Shown here: one piece after another, positions 32,163-39,467 of the stretch
How positions within the stretch are numbered: position 1 is the stretch's first letter
Layout: each line of letters opens with the position of its first letter
Assembly: GCF_900106975.1 (NCBI RefSeq)
Contig: NZ_FNNU01000002.1
Coordinates: forward strand, 310,001 to 374,000
DNA length: 64,000 nucleotides
Origin: Pseudomonas kuykendallii
Lineage (GTDB): Bacteria > Pseudomonadota > Gammaproteobacteria > Pseudomonadales > Pseudomonadaceae
Direction of reading: 5' to 3'
Translations under genes and position numbers: made by a program
The notes under the pieces: generated by a model
Seen by the model: the letters and a program-made list of their open reading frames with translations, nothing else
Told to the model about the DNA's origin: nothing
Databases searched by the model: none

Positions 32163-32896
32163 TGGCGGGCTGGAAGCTCGATCCGTCGCATGCCGATCTG
32201 TCGGCGCACTTCGGCAGCCTGGAAGCGGTGTTCGCGCTCGAGGGCGAGCGCCTGACCCGCGACCCGCTGTCCGAGGTGATCCGTGTCGAAGTCGACGGCG
32301 TTCGCTATTACGTCAAGCGCTACTGGGGGGCCGGCAAGGGCGTGCGGCGCTACCTGGGCCGGCCGCGGGTCAAGGCCGAGTGGCAGAACCTCAAGCATTT
32401 CGCCCGCTGGGGCATCCCCACGGCGACGGTGGTCGGCTGGGGGCTGGAGCGTAGCGGCGGGGCCTTCCTGCGCGGTGCGCTGATCACCCGGGAGTTGCCC
32501 AACACCCACGACCTGGCGTGGCTTGCGAACAACCACGATCCCCGCCTGCGCGATCGTCGCTGGGTCGATGGCATCAGTCGGCAACTGGCTGCGGCGACGC
32601 GCATCCTGCACGACCATTCGTTCGCCCATAACGACCTGAAGTGGCGAAACCTGCTGGTCGACGACCGCGGCGAGCTGTTCTTCATCGACTGCCCAGGCGG
32701 CACCTTCTGGCGCGGCGCGCTGCTGCGCCGGCGCATCGTCAAGGACCTCGCCTGTCTGGACAAGGTGGCGAAGTACACCCTGTCGCGTACGCAGCGGCTA
32801 CATTTCTACCTGCGGTACGCCGGCGTGACGCGGCTCGGGGCGAGCGACAAACAGCGTATCCGCCAGGTGCTGACCTATTTCGAGGGCCGCGAGTGA
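32162..32896 (+). CDS. wapP: Inner-core kinase WapP-like
   Basis: This 244-residue kinase-like protein of the Kdo/WaaP family has the N-terminal lysine segment VDGVRYYVKRYWGAGKGVRRY, the catalytic loop AHNDLKWRNLLVDD and the metal-binding IDCPGGTFWRG. It probably phosphorylates an inner-core heptose, as proposed for PA5008 (WapP). The ATG at 32162 overlaps the preceding stop (TGATG), and the length agrees with PA5008; an open frame upstream is internal to the GT9-like gene. Its end overlaps wapQ (GTGA). Confidence 0.85.
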   Translation: MAGWKLDPSHADLSAHFGSLEAVFALEGERLTRDPLSEVIRVEVDGVRYYVKRYWGAGKGVRRYLGRPRVKAEWQNLKHFARWGIPTATVVGWGLERSGGAFLRGALITRELPNTHDLAWLANNHDPRLRDRRWVDGISRQLAAATRILHDHSFAHNDLKWRNLLVDDRGELFFIDCPGGTFWRGALLRRRIVKDLACLDKVAKYTLSRTQRLHFYLRYAGVTRLGASDKQRIRQVLTYFEGRE

Positions 32897-33645
32897 GCGA
32901 TTACCTGTGTGGCGATGACCGCGACCTGTTCGAGCGCCACGTGCTGGCGAGCTTCGACGCGCTCTGGGCCTTGCAACTGGACGCTGTGGACGCGCCGAAC
33001 CGGGCGGGGAAGGGCTGGAGCCAGGTCTTCCGCCTGGAGCTGGAGGGCCGCGGTTACTACCTCAAGCGCCAGTCCGACTACCTGATGCGCAGCCTGCGCC
33101 ATCCCTTTGGCGAGCCGAGCTTCGCCCGCGAGTTCCGCAACATCCAGCGCTACCGTGAGCTGGGCATTCCGGCGTTGCAGGCGGCCTTCTTCGGCCAGCG
33201 AAAGGTGCGCGGCGAGCGCCACGCGATCCTCCTGACCCGGGCGCTGGACGACCGCCGGGACCTGCAGCACTGGCTGGAGGGCTGGGAGCAGCGGCCGGCG
33301 GAGCAACGCCAGGCGCTGCTGACGGCGGTGGGGCGGCTGGCGCGCCGGCTGCACGAGGCCGGGCAGAGCCACGGCTGTTTCTACCCCAAGCACATCTTCC
33401 TGCGCGAGGCCGACGGCTTCGACGCCTGCCTGATCGACCTGGAGAAGACCCGTCCGCTGCGCCGGGGCGAGGCCGACCGGGTGCGTGATCTGGAACCGCT
33501 GCTGCGCCGCGCGCACGTCTGGCAGGAGACCGACGTGCGCGGATTTCTCGCCGCCTACCTGGACCGGCCGGCGACGAGCGCCGAGGTGGAGCACTGGTTG
33601 CCGCTGCTCGCCGCGCGTCAGCGCCGCAAGGAGGCGCGCACGTGA
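32893..33645 (+). CDS. wapQ: Inner-core kinase-like protein WapQ (InaA-like)
   Basis: The 250-residue protein belongs to the LPS kinase (Kdo/WaaP, InaA-like) family and corresponds to PA5007 by position. The start is a GTG overlapping the wapP stop. LEGRGYYLKRQSDYLMRSLRH carries the ATP-site lysine, and CLIDLEKTR the metal-site Asp. The catalytic-loop position reads HGCFYPKH, with Cys162 where WaaP has its catalytic Asp164. This Cys form may be a family feature of InaA-like proteins rather than a defect. Whether it is an active kinase is uncertain. Confidence 0.8.
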   Translation: MSDYLCGDDRDLFERHVLASFDALWALQLDAVDAPNRAGKGWSQVFRLELEGRGYYLKRQSDYLMRSLRHPFGEPSFAREFRNIQRYRELGIPALQAAFFGQRKVRGERHAILLTRALDDRRDLQHWLEGWEQRPAEQRQALLTAVGRLARRLHEAGQSHGCFYPKHIFLREADGFDACLIDLEKTRPLRRGEADRVRDLEPLLRRAHVWQETDVRGFLAAYLDRPATSAEVEHWLPLLAARQRRKEART

Positions 33646-35093
33646 AGCTGGCCGAGTTGCAGCATGCCGGCCGCGCGCCGGCGCTGCCGCTGAGCGTTGA
33701 CCTCGGCGCGGACAGCCTGGAGGTCAGCGCTTGGCTGCGCGTGCTGCCGGGGCAGCGCTATGTCGGCCTGGCGCAGCGGCAGGGGCGAGCGGTGCTCGCC
33801 AAATTGCTGGTTGGCGCGAAGGCCGAGCGGCATTTCGCCCGCGAGCGCGACGGCGCGGCGCTGTTGGCCGCCTCCGGCCTGGATACCCCGGCGCTGCTCG
33901 CCGAAGGCTTCGAGGCCGGGCAGGGCGGCTGGCTGCTGTTCGAGTTCCTCGACGGCGCGCAGAGCCTGTGGGACGCCTGGCGCGCGGTGGAGCACCAAGC
34001 GCCGCTGTCGGACGCCCAGCAGGCCGTGCTGGGCGAAGCCCTCGCCGCCATCGCCCGCCTGCATGCCCAGGGCCTGTGGCAGAGCGATCTGCACCTGGAC
34101 AATCTGCTGCGCCACGACGGTCGCCTGTTCCTCATCGATGGCGGCGGCGTGCAGGCGGAAACCCCTGGGCAGCCGCTGTCCCGAGCACGGGCGCTGGAAA
34201 ACCTCGGGGTGTTCTTCGCCCAATTACCGGCGCGCCTGGAACCCTTTTTCGAAGAGCTGCTGGTGCACTACCTGCTGGCCAATGGCGAGCACGCCCTGCC
34301 GCTGGAAGCGCTGCTGAAGGATGTCGCCCGGGTCCGTCGCTGGCGTCTGCGCGATTACCTGCAGAAGGCGGGGCGCGATTGCAGCCTGTTCAGCGTGCGT
34401 ACCGAGCCGCGCAGCCTGTGCGCCGTGCGCCGTGACGAGCAGGACGCCCTGGCGCCGCTGCTGGCCGACCCCGACGCGTTCATCCGCGCCGGGCAGTTGC
34501 TGAAGGACGGAGGCAGCGCGACGGTCGCGAAGGTCGAGGTGGCGACGCGCCAACTGCTGGTGAAGCGCTACAACGTCAAGGGCCTCGGCCACTGGCTCCG
34601 ACGCTGCCTGCGCCCGAGCCGGGCCTGGCACAGCTGGATCGAGGGCAATCGGCTGGAGTTCCTCGGCATCGCCACGCCACGACCGCTGGCCTGCATCGAG
34701 CGACGCTTTCTCGGGCTGCGTCGCGGGGGCTGGCTGATCAACGTCTTCTGCGAGGCGGGCGACCTGTTCGCGCTGTTCGGGCGCGAGGGCGATCGTCTGC
34801 CGTCCCCGGAAGAGGCCGGCGCGATTCAGAGCCTCTTCGCCGACCTGGCGCGCGAGCGCATCAGCCACGGCGACCTCAAGGCGACCAACCTGCTGTGGGA
34901 TGCCGGGCATCTGCTGCTCATCGACCTCGACGCGCTGCGCGCGCATCCACCGGGTGCCGGATGGCAGCGCGCCCAGGCGGCGGACCGCGCCCGCTTCATT
35001 CGCAACTGGCCGGCGGATAGCCCCCTGGCGCGTTGGCTGGAGGAAAACCTGCCCAGCGCCGAAGCGCCGCCACCCGCCGTGGGGCATGACTGA
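33642..35093 (+). CDS. Tandem two-domain LPS kinase-like protein (PA5006 type)
   Basis: The 483-residue protein contains two kinase-like domains in series. The first (about residues 20-230) has RAVLAKLLVGAKAERHFARE as the ATP-lysine segment, the catalytic loop QSDLHLDNLLRHD (Asp149) and RLFLIDGGGVQAE. The second (about 285-470) has RQLLVKRYNVKGLGHWLRR, the catalytic loop SHGDLKATNLLWD (Asp411) and LLLIDLDALRA. Both sets of key residues look intact. It may phosphorylate two core positions or pair a catalytic with a regulatory domain. It starts with GTG overlapping wapQ by four bases and its stop overlaps the next gene's start. Confidence 0.8.
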   Translation: MKLAELQHAGRAPALPLSVDLGADSLEVSAWLRVLPGQRYVGLAQRQGRAVLAKLLVGAKAERHFARERDGAALLAASGLDTPALLAEGFEAGQGGWLLFEFLDGAQSLWDAWRAVEHQAPLSDAQQAVLGEALAAIARLHAQGLWQSDLHLDNLLRHDGRLFLIDGGGVQAETPGQPLSRARALENLGVFFAQLPARLEPFFEELLVHYLLANGEHALPLEALLKDVARVRRWRLRDYLQKAGRDCSLFSVRTEPRSLCAVRRDEQDALAPLLADPDAFIRAGQLLKDGGSATVAKVEVATRQLLVKRYNVKGLGHWLRRCLRPSRAWHSWIEGNRLEFLGIATPRPLACIERRFLGLRRGGWLINVFCEAGDLFALFGREGDRLPSPEEAGAIQSLFADLARERISHGDLKATNLLWDAGHLLLIDLDALRAHPPGAGWQRAQAADRARFIRNWPADSPLARWLEENLPSAEAPPPAVGHD

Positions 35094-36040
35094 TGCAGGT
35101 GGCCGATGCTCGCTGGAAACGGGACGCACCGGCCGATCTGCTATTGAGCGTGATCATTCCCGCCTACAACTACGCCTCGGTGTTGTCGCGCTGCCTGGAT
35201 TCGGTGCTGATGCAGCTCACCGGCGAGTGCGAGCTGATCGTCGTCGACGACGGTTCGCAAGACACTACGCTCGATCTGCTGCGCGGACGGCATTGCGGGG
35301 CGCAGCGTGCCGCTTATCTGCGCCAGGACAACCGCGGCCCTTCCGCGGCCCGCAATGCCGGGCTGGCGATATCCTCCGGGCGCTGGGTGTTGTTTCTCGA
35401 TGCCGACGATGTCATGGCTTCGGGGGCGATAGCGGCGATCCTGCATAGGCTGCGCACCTGCCCCGGTATCGATCTGTTGCTCGGCGGGCATCTGGATTGC
35501 GCGGAGGACGGCAGTAGCCGCTATCACCCTCCCGGACGGATCGCCGACGCGGTTTTTTCCCGGCTCGACGATTTCCTGCTGAAGAAACGCTTCGGCATGG
35601 GGCACGGCAGCGCTGTGTTCCGCCGCGCGCGGGCGACCTGCTGTCCCTATCCCGAGGATTTGAAGCAGGGCGAAGATCTGGCGGTTTTCGCCTTCATGCT
35701 CTCGTCGCCGGTGATTTCGGTGCTGGATGTTCCGCTCGTCTGGATCTACAAGCACGCGGATTCCCTGCGCAATCAGCTGGAGCTGGATGCCGCCCACGGC
35801 GACCGGGTTGCGGCGGCGGTCTTCGAGCGTCTGCCGGGCGAGTTCCAGCACCGCCTGCGCGCCTACCGGGCACAGCGCCAGCTGTCCCTGTTTCGCGGTT
35901 GCTACCTTGCCGGGCTGCGCAGCGAGGCGTTGGCTTGCTATCGTCGGGCCTGGCGGCTCGATCCCTGGATAGCGTGCCGCTGGGACTATCTTTCGAAATG
36001 GCTACGGCTGGTAATTGGCTGGCGAGGGACGCGACTTTGA
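35093..36040 (+). CDS. GT2 family glycosyltransferase
   Basis: The 315-residue cytoplasmic GT-A enzyme has LSVIIPAYNYASVLSRCLDS at the N-terminus, the nucleotide-binding IVVDDGSQD, and the metal-binding LDADDVMASGA near residue 103. The sequence from about 165 (KKRFGMGHGSAVFRRA, KQGEDLAVFAFML) forms the acceptor half. The C-terminus is rich in Trp, Arg and Lys (SKWLRLVIGWRGTRL), suitable for membrane-surface contact. It is likely to add an outer-core sugar such as rhamnose or glucose. It overlaps the preceding stop by one base. I could not match it confidently to wapR or another named PAO1 gene. Confidence 0.82.
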   Translation: MQVADARWKRDAPADLLLSVIIPAYNYASVLSRCLDSVLMQLTGECELIVVDDGSQDTTLDLLRGRHCGAQRAAYLRQDNRGPSAARNAGLAISSGRWVLFLDADDVMASGAIAAILHRLRTCPGIDLLLGGHLDCAEDGSSRYHPPGRIADAVFSRLDDFLLKKRFGMGHGSAVFRRARATCCPYPEDLKQGEDLAVFAFMLSSPVISVLDVPLVWIYKHADSLRNQLELDAAHGDRVAAAVFERLPGEFQHRLRAYRAQRQLSLFRGCYLAGLRSEALACYRRAWRLDPWIACRWDYLSKWLRLVIGWRGTRL

Positions 36041-36057
36041 GCGTGCAGGATGTGCAC

Positions 36058-37215
36058 ATGACGGACACCCGGCAGGTCGCTTCGCTGGCGCCGGGCACTT
36101 CGAGCGGCAGCCGGATCGACTATCAGCTCCAGCTCGGTGAGCGGCGCTACCCGGTCTATTTCTCCGCCGCAGGCATTCCGCTGTCCGGCGATGGCGAAGC
36201 GCTGCTGGCCATGGCCGCGCTGGGGGCGATGGCCACCGATACCGACCTTCGCTTGCCGGGCATGCTCTCGCCGCAGTTCCTCGCCAACCAGCGCCAGCTC
36301 ATGCAGACGTTCACCGGTTGGTTTGCGCGCTATCGGCCGGTGTCGATCACCGCGCAAGCCCTGGTTTCCCGCCCGAAAGCGGCCACCGGGCGTGTCGGCA
36401 GTTTCTTCACCGGTGGCGTCGACTCGTTCTACACCTTCCTCAAGCACCGCGAGGAAATCACCGATCTGATCTTCGTGCACGGCTACGACGTCGCGCTGGA
36501 CGACTTGCCACGGCGGCAGGCGATCAGCGAAATGGGCCGCGCGATAGACCAGGCGACCGGTGTGCGCTTCATCGAGCTGGAGACCAACGCCATCCGTCTG
36601 TTCAAGGACTTCGGGCGCTGGGGGTTGCATGGCCACGGATACGGGCTGGGCAGCGCCGCGCGCCATCTGGCCGACTACCTGGACCGGATCTACATTCCGT
36701 CCTCGTTCGCCGAAGCCGACCTGATGCCCTGGGCATCCCATCCGCAGACCGATCCGCTGTTCTCCGACGAGCGTCTGGAGGTCATCCACGACGGGTGCGA
36801 GGTCGGACGGATCGACAAGGTCGAGGCGCTGGCCGCGGACCCTTTGGCGCTGGCTCACCTGCGGGTTTGCTGGGAGCGGGTCGAGGGCAGCTACAACTGC
36901 GGGCGCTGCGAGAAATGCCTGCGCACCATGACGTCACTGGAGGCGCTGGGCGTTCTCAAAGACAGCGCGACCTTTCCGCCACGGGTGGCCCTGGAGCGCG
37001 TCCGTGCCCTAGTGATGTACGACGATTCCCTGATCAAGTTCGCCCGCGAGAACGTCCGCCTGCTGTCGGCCCGCGGGCTGGGCGACAGCCCTCTGGCGAG
37101 GGCCTGGCAGCAGGTGCTGGAGCGACCGCAGTGGCGCAACAGGCTGATCCTGCGCGGCAGGAAAATACGCGGCAAATGGCGGCGGGTTATCAGGAAAATA
37201 AGGAATGCCACGTGA
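36058..37215 (+). CDS. QueC-like PP-loop ATP pyrophosphatase, copy A
   Basis: This 385-residue protein is unassigned. It has an N-terminal domain of about 110 residues, then FFTGGVDSFYTFLKHR with a PP-loop-like TGGVDS at 118-123 (canonical SGGxDS with Thr for Ser), which binds ATP in N-type ATP pyrophosphatases. Near the C-terminus is a Cys set (Cys271, 281, 284, 287) in NCGRCEKCLRTM, very like the zinc site of QueC (7-cyano-7-deazaguanine synthase). LHGHGYGLGSAARHLADYL and TDPLFSDERLEVIHDGC are shared with copy B. The tail is strongly basic. Family members activate carboxylates with ATP; the substrate here is unknown but the context is LPS core. ATG 36058 has an AGGA site seven bases upstream; TTG 36037 overlapping the previous stop is the alternative. 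Confidence 0.75.
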   Translation: MTDTRQVASLAPGTSSGSRIDYQLQLGERRYPVYFSAAGIPLSGDGEALLAMAALGAMATDTDLRLPGMLSPQFLANQRQLMQTFTGWFARYRPVSITAQALVSRPKAATGRVGSFFTGGVDSFYTFLKHREEITDLIFVHGYDVALDDLPRRQAISEMGRAIDQATGVRFIELETNAIRLFKDFGRWGLHGHGYGLGSAARHLADYLDRIYIPSSFAEADLMPWASHPQTDPLFSDERLEVIHDGCEVGRIDKVEALAADPLALAHLRVCWERVEGSYNCGRCEKCLRTMTSLEALGVLKDSATFPPRVALERVRALVMYDDSLIKFARENVRLLSARGLGDSPLARAWQQVLERPQWRNRLILRGRKIRGKWRRVIRKIRNAT

Positions 37216-38129
37216 GGCCGATCTGTTTGCTGGAATACACCGGCGCGATATTCGAGCGATTCGTCAACCTGGGTGACGATATCCAGACACTGGCTGTCAG
37301 CCGCCTGGTGCCGCGTGTCGATGGCTATGTGTCGCGTGAGGCCCTGAACCAGATCGCGGAGCCCTGCACCGTGCCGATGAATGGCTTCTTCATGAACACC
37401 GGGAACTGGCCGCCCTCCGCCCAGGTGAGCCCGGTGTTCTTCGCGTTCCATATCTCGCCCCCCGCGCAGGCGGTGATCTGCTCCCCCGAAGGCATCGATT
37501 ACCTGCGCCGCTGGCAGCCCATCGGCTGCAGGGATCGCGGCACGCAGGCACTGCTCGAACGGCATGGCGTGCAGGCGTATTACAGCCGCTGCGTGACCCT
37601 GACCCTGCCACGGCGCGAGCAGTCGCCCGAAGGCGAGGGCGAGGTGTTTCTGGTCGGCCTCAGCCCGGCGGCTCGGCGGACGGTGCCGGCTTCGATTCGC
37701 AAACGTGCGGTCGTCGTCGACCAGGCCAAGCTGCGCCTGCCGATCGGCAACACGCGTTTGCGCCTGGAGCTGGCCGGCGAACTGCTGGACCAGTACCGCC
37801 GACGCGCGCGTCTGGTCATCACCTCGAAGATCCATTGCGCGATGCCCTGCATCGCCATGGGCATTCCCGTCGTGTTTCTCTACGACGCGGCGCGGCGCGA
37901 CGACTATCGGGTGAAGATCATCGAGGACCTGGTGGGTATCCATTACGTGCACAATTCCGGGCCCCTGGCCGCGTTGCGCAACCTGCATCTGGCGCGCGGG
38001 ATCGACTGGAATCCGCCGCCGCTGGATATCGAGTCGCTGAAACTCGAGATCGCCGCCGAGTTCGGCCGGGCGTTCAGTCGCGTCCACGCTGGCGAACCGG
38101 GCGTCGCCGAAGCGGAGTCCGCAACGTGA
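37212..38129 (+). CDS. Polysaccharide pyruvyl transferase-like protein (PF04230 type)
   Basis: The 305-residue protein has a GT-B-like layout matching polysaccharide pyruvyl transferases. An N-terminal VNLGDDIQTLAVSRLV echoes their start (NxGDxxxxxA). A C-terminal LVITSKIHCAMPCIAMGIPV near residue 200 is their signature (usually ITxRLHaxxxAlaxGxPv), here with Lys for Arg. VICSPEGIDYLRRWQPIGCRDRGTQALL also fits the family pattern. Such enzymes add ketal-linked pyruvate from PEP to sugars, though some relatives act differently. It starts with GTG (AAGGA site upstream) overlapping QueC-like copy A by four bases, and its stop overlaps copy B by four bases, so all three should be made together. 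Confidence 0.72.
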   Translation: MRPICLLEYTGAIFERFVNLGDDIQTLAVSRLVPRVDGYVSREALNQIAEPCTVPMNGFFMNTGNWPPSAQVSPVFFAFHISPPAQAVICSPEGIDYLRRWQPIGCRDRGTQALLERHGVQAYYSRCVTLTLPRREQSPEGEGEVFLVGLSPAARRTVPASIRKRAVVVDQAKLRLPIGNTRLRLELAGELLDQYRRRARLVITSKIHCAMPCIAMGIPVVFLYDAARRDDYRVKIIEDLVGIHYVHNSGPLAALRNLHLARGIDWNPPPLDIESLKLEIAAEFGRAFSRVHAGEPGVAEAESAT

Positions 38130-39307
38130 GCATCATCGTTTCGGAGCTTTCCTCGGACTGGTCGCGCGAGCCGTCGGAGAAATCGACGGTGACCTACCGC
38201 GTCGACCTCGGCGATCGGCACTACGACGTCTTCATCCGCAGCAACGGCTTGCAACGGCAGCCCGGACTCGATGCGGCGCTGCCGCTGGCATTGCTGGCGG
38301 CAATGAAGCTGCGTCGGCCGATTCGGGTCAAGGGGGCGCTGTCGGCGACCTACCTGGCGGGTGTCAGGCAGGTGATGGCGCTGTTCGAGGCAAGCTTCGA
38401 CGAATATTTCGCGGTGCCGATCGAGGCCGATTCGATGTACCAGCCGGCGCCGCAGGCCGGGCCGCGCAAGGCGGCCTTCTTTTCCGGCGGCGTCGACTCC
38501 TTCTTCACCCTGATCAAAGGGCAGGAAGAGCTCACTGACATCCTGTACATCCATGGCTTCGACGTGCGCCTGGACGACCTGCCGCGACGTGCGGCGGTGA
38601 GCGCGATGGGCGCCGCCGTGGCCGAGGGCACCGGGACGCGCTTCATCGAGGTGGAAAGCAATCTCGGCAAGGTGATCCAGGATTTCGGCTCGTGGCCCAT
38701 TCACGGGCACGGCTTTGCCTTGATGAGCGTCGCCCGCGCGCTGGCCGGCGATATCGGCGAAGTACGCGTTCCCGGGACCCACAGCCTGCAGCACCAGAAG
38801 CCCTGGGGCTCCTGGCTGGATACCGATCCGCTGTTTTCCGATGAACGTCTCGCCATCGTCCACGATGCCTGCGAGGCCGAGCGGATCGACAAGATCAGGC
38901 GCATCTCCAGCGAGCCGCTGGCGCAGGCGTATCTGCGGGTGTGCTGGGGCAAGGTCGACGGGATGTACAACTGCTGCCGCTGTGAAAAATGCCTGCGGAC
39001 CATGGTTTCCCTGCATGCGCTGAATCGCCTCGAACAGTTCACCAGCTTCCCGCTGCCGCTGGAGACCCGGGACGTTGCGCGCACTCTTCTCCCGCGCGAC
39101 GGCTTGCGCATCTACCTGGCGGAGAATATCGAGCTGCTTAGGCAGAATCGGCCGGAAGAGCGTGCATTGATCGCCGCCTTGCAGCGGCAATTGCGCCGGC
39201 CCATATGGCTGGCCGTGCTGCGCCTGAAGTGGCGCAAGCGATTTGCCCGGCTCAAGGGCCATTTTCGCCGCTTGACGCGGCGAGGCGCCGGACGCGACCT
39301 TGAGTGA
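38126..39307 (+). CDS. QueC-like PP-loop ATP pyrophosphatase, copy B
   Basis: This 393-residue paralogue of the gene at 36058 shares the whole domain order. The canonical PP-loop SGGVDS is at residues 120-125 in FFSGGVDSFFTLIKG. The QueC-like Cys set is at 273, 283, 286 and 289 (NCCRCEKCLRTM), with one extra Cys. Shared segments include YIHGFDVRLDDLPRRAAVSA and TDPLFSDERLAIVHDACEAE. The C-terminal 35 residues are very basic with spaced Trp and Leu. The GTG start overlaps the preceding stop and has a GGAG site. Function is unknown; ATP-dependent carboxylate activation of a core substituent is an inference from family and context. Confidence 0.75.
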   Translation: MSIIVSELSSDWSREPSEKSTVTYRVDLGDRHYDVFIRSNGLQRQPGLDAALPLALLAAMKLRRPIRVKGALSATYLAGVRQVMALFEASFDEYFAVPIEADSMYQPAPQAGPRKAAFFSGGVDSFFTLIKGQEELTDILYIHGFDVRLDDLPRRAAVSAMGAAVAEGTGTRFIEVESNLGKVIQDFGSWPIHGHGFALMSVARALAGDIGEVRVPGTHSLQHQKPWGSWLDTDPLFSDERLAIVHDACEAERIDKIRRISSEPLAQAYLRVCWGKVDGMYNCCRCEKCLRTMVSLHALNRLEQFTSFPLPLETRDVARTLLPRDGLRIYLAENIELLRQNRPEERALIAALQRQLRRPIWLAVLRLKWRKRFARLKGHFRRLTRRGAGRDLE

Positions 39308-39341
39308 CGGGCTGAATTACCGATTTCGACGGGCCCCGCGA

Positions 39342-39347
39342 TATAAT
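39342..39347 (+). promoter_or_regulatory. Possible -10 element before wapO
   Basis: A perfect TATAAT lies in the 160-base gap between QueC-like copy B and wapO, the largest gap since waaF. No convincing -35 box is seen at the usual spacing (only a TTACCG-like hexamer 19 bases upstream). A second transcription start for the wapO-wapH part of the locus is plausible. Confidence 0.35.
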
Positions 39348-39467
39348 CGCCGTTTTTTGCTGCTCGGTGCCGCCCCGCTTCCCCCTTCCGGATGAAGGTC
39401 GCCGCGGCCGGCCGTGCGCCGGGCACGACCCACTTGATGTGGTCATCCAAACTCAAGAGGCAACGCT

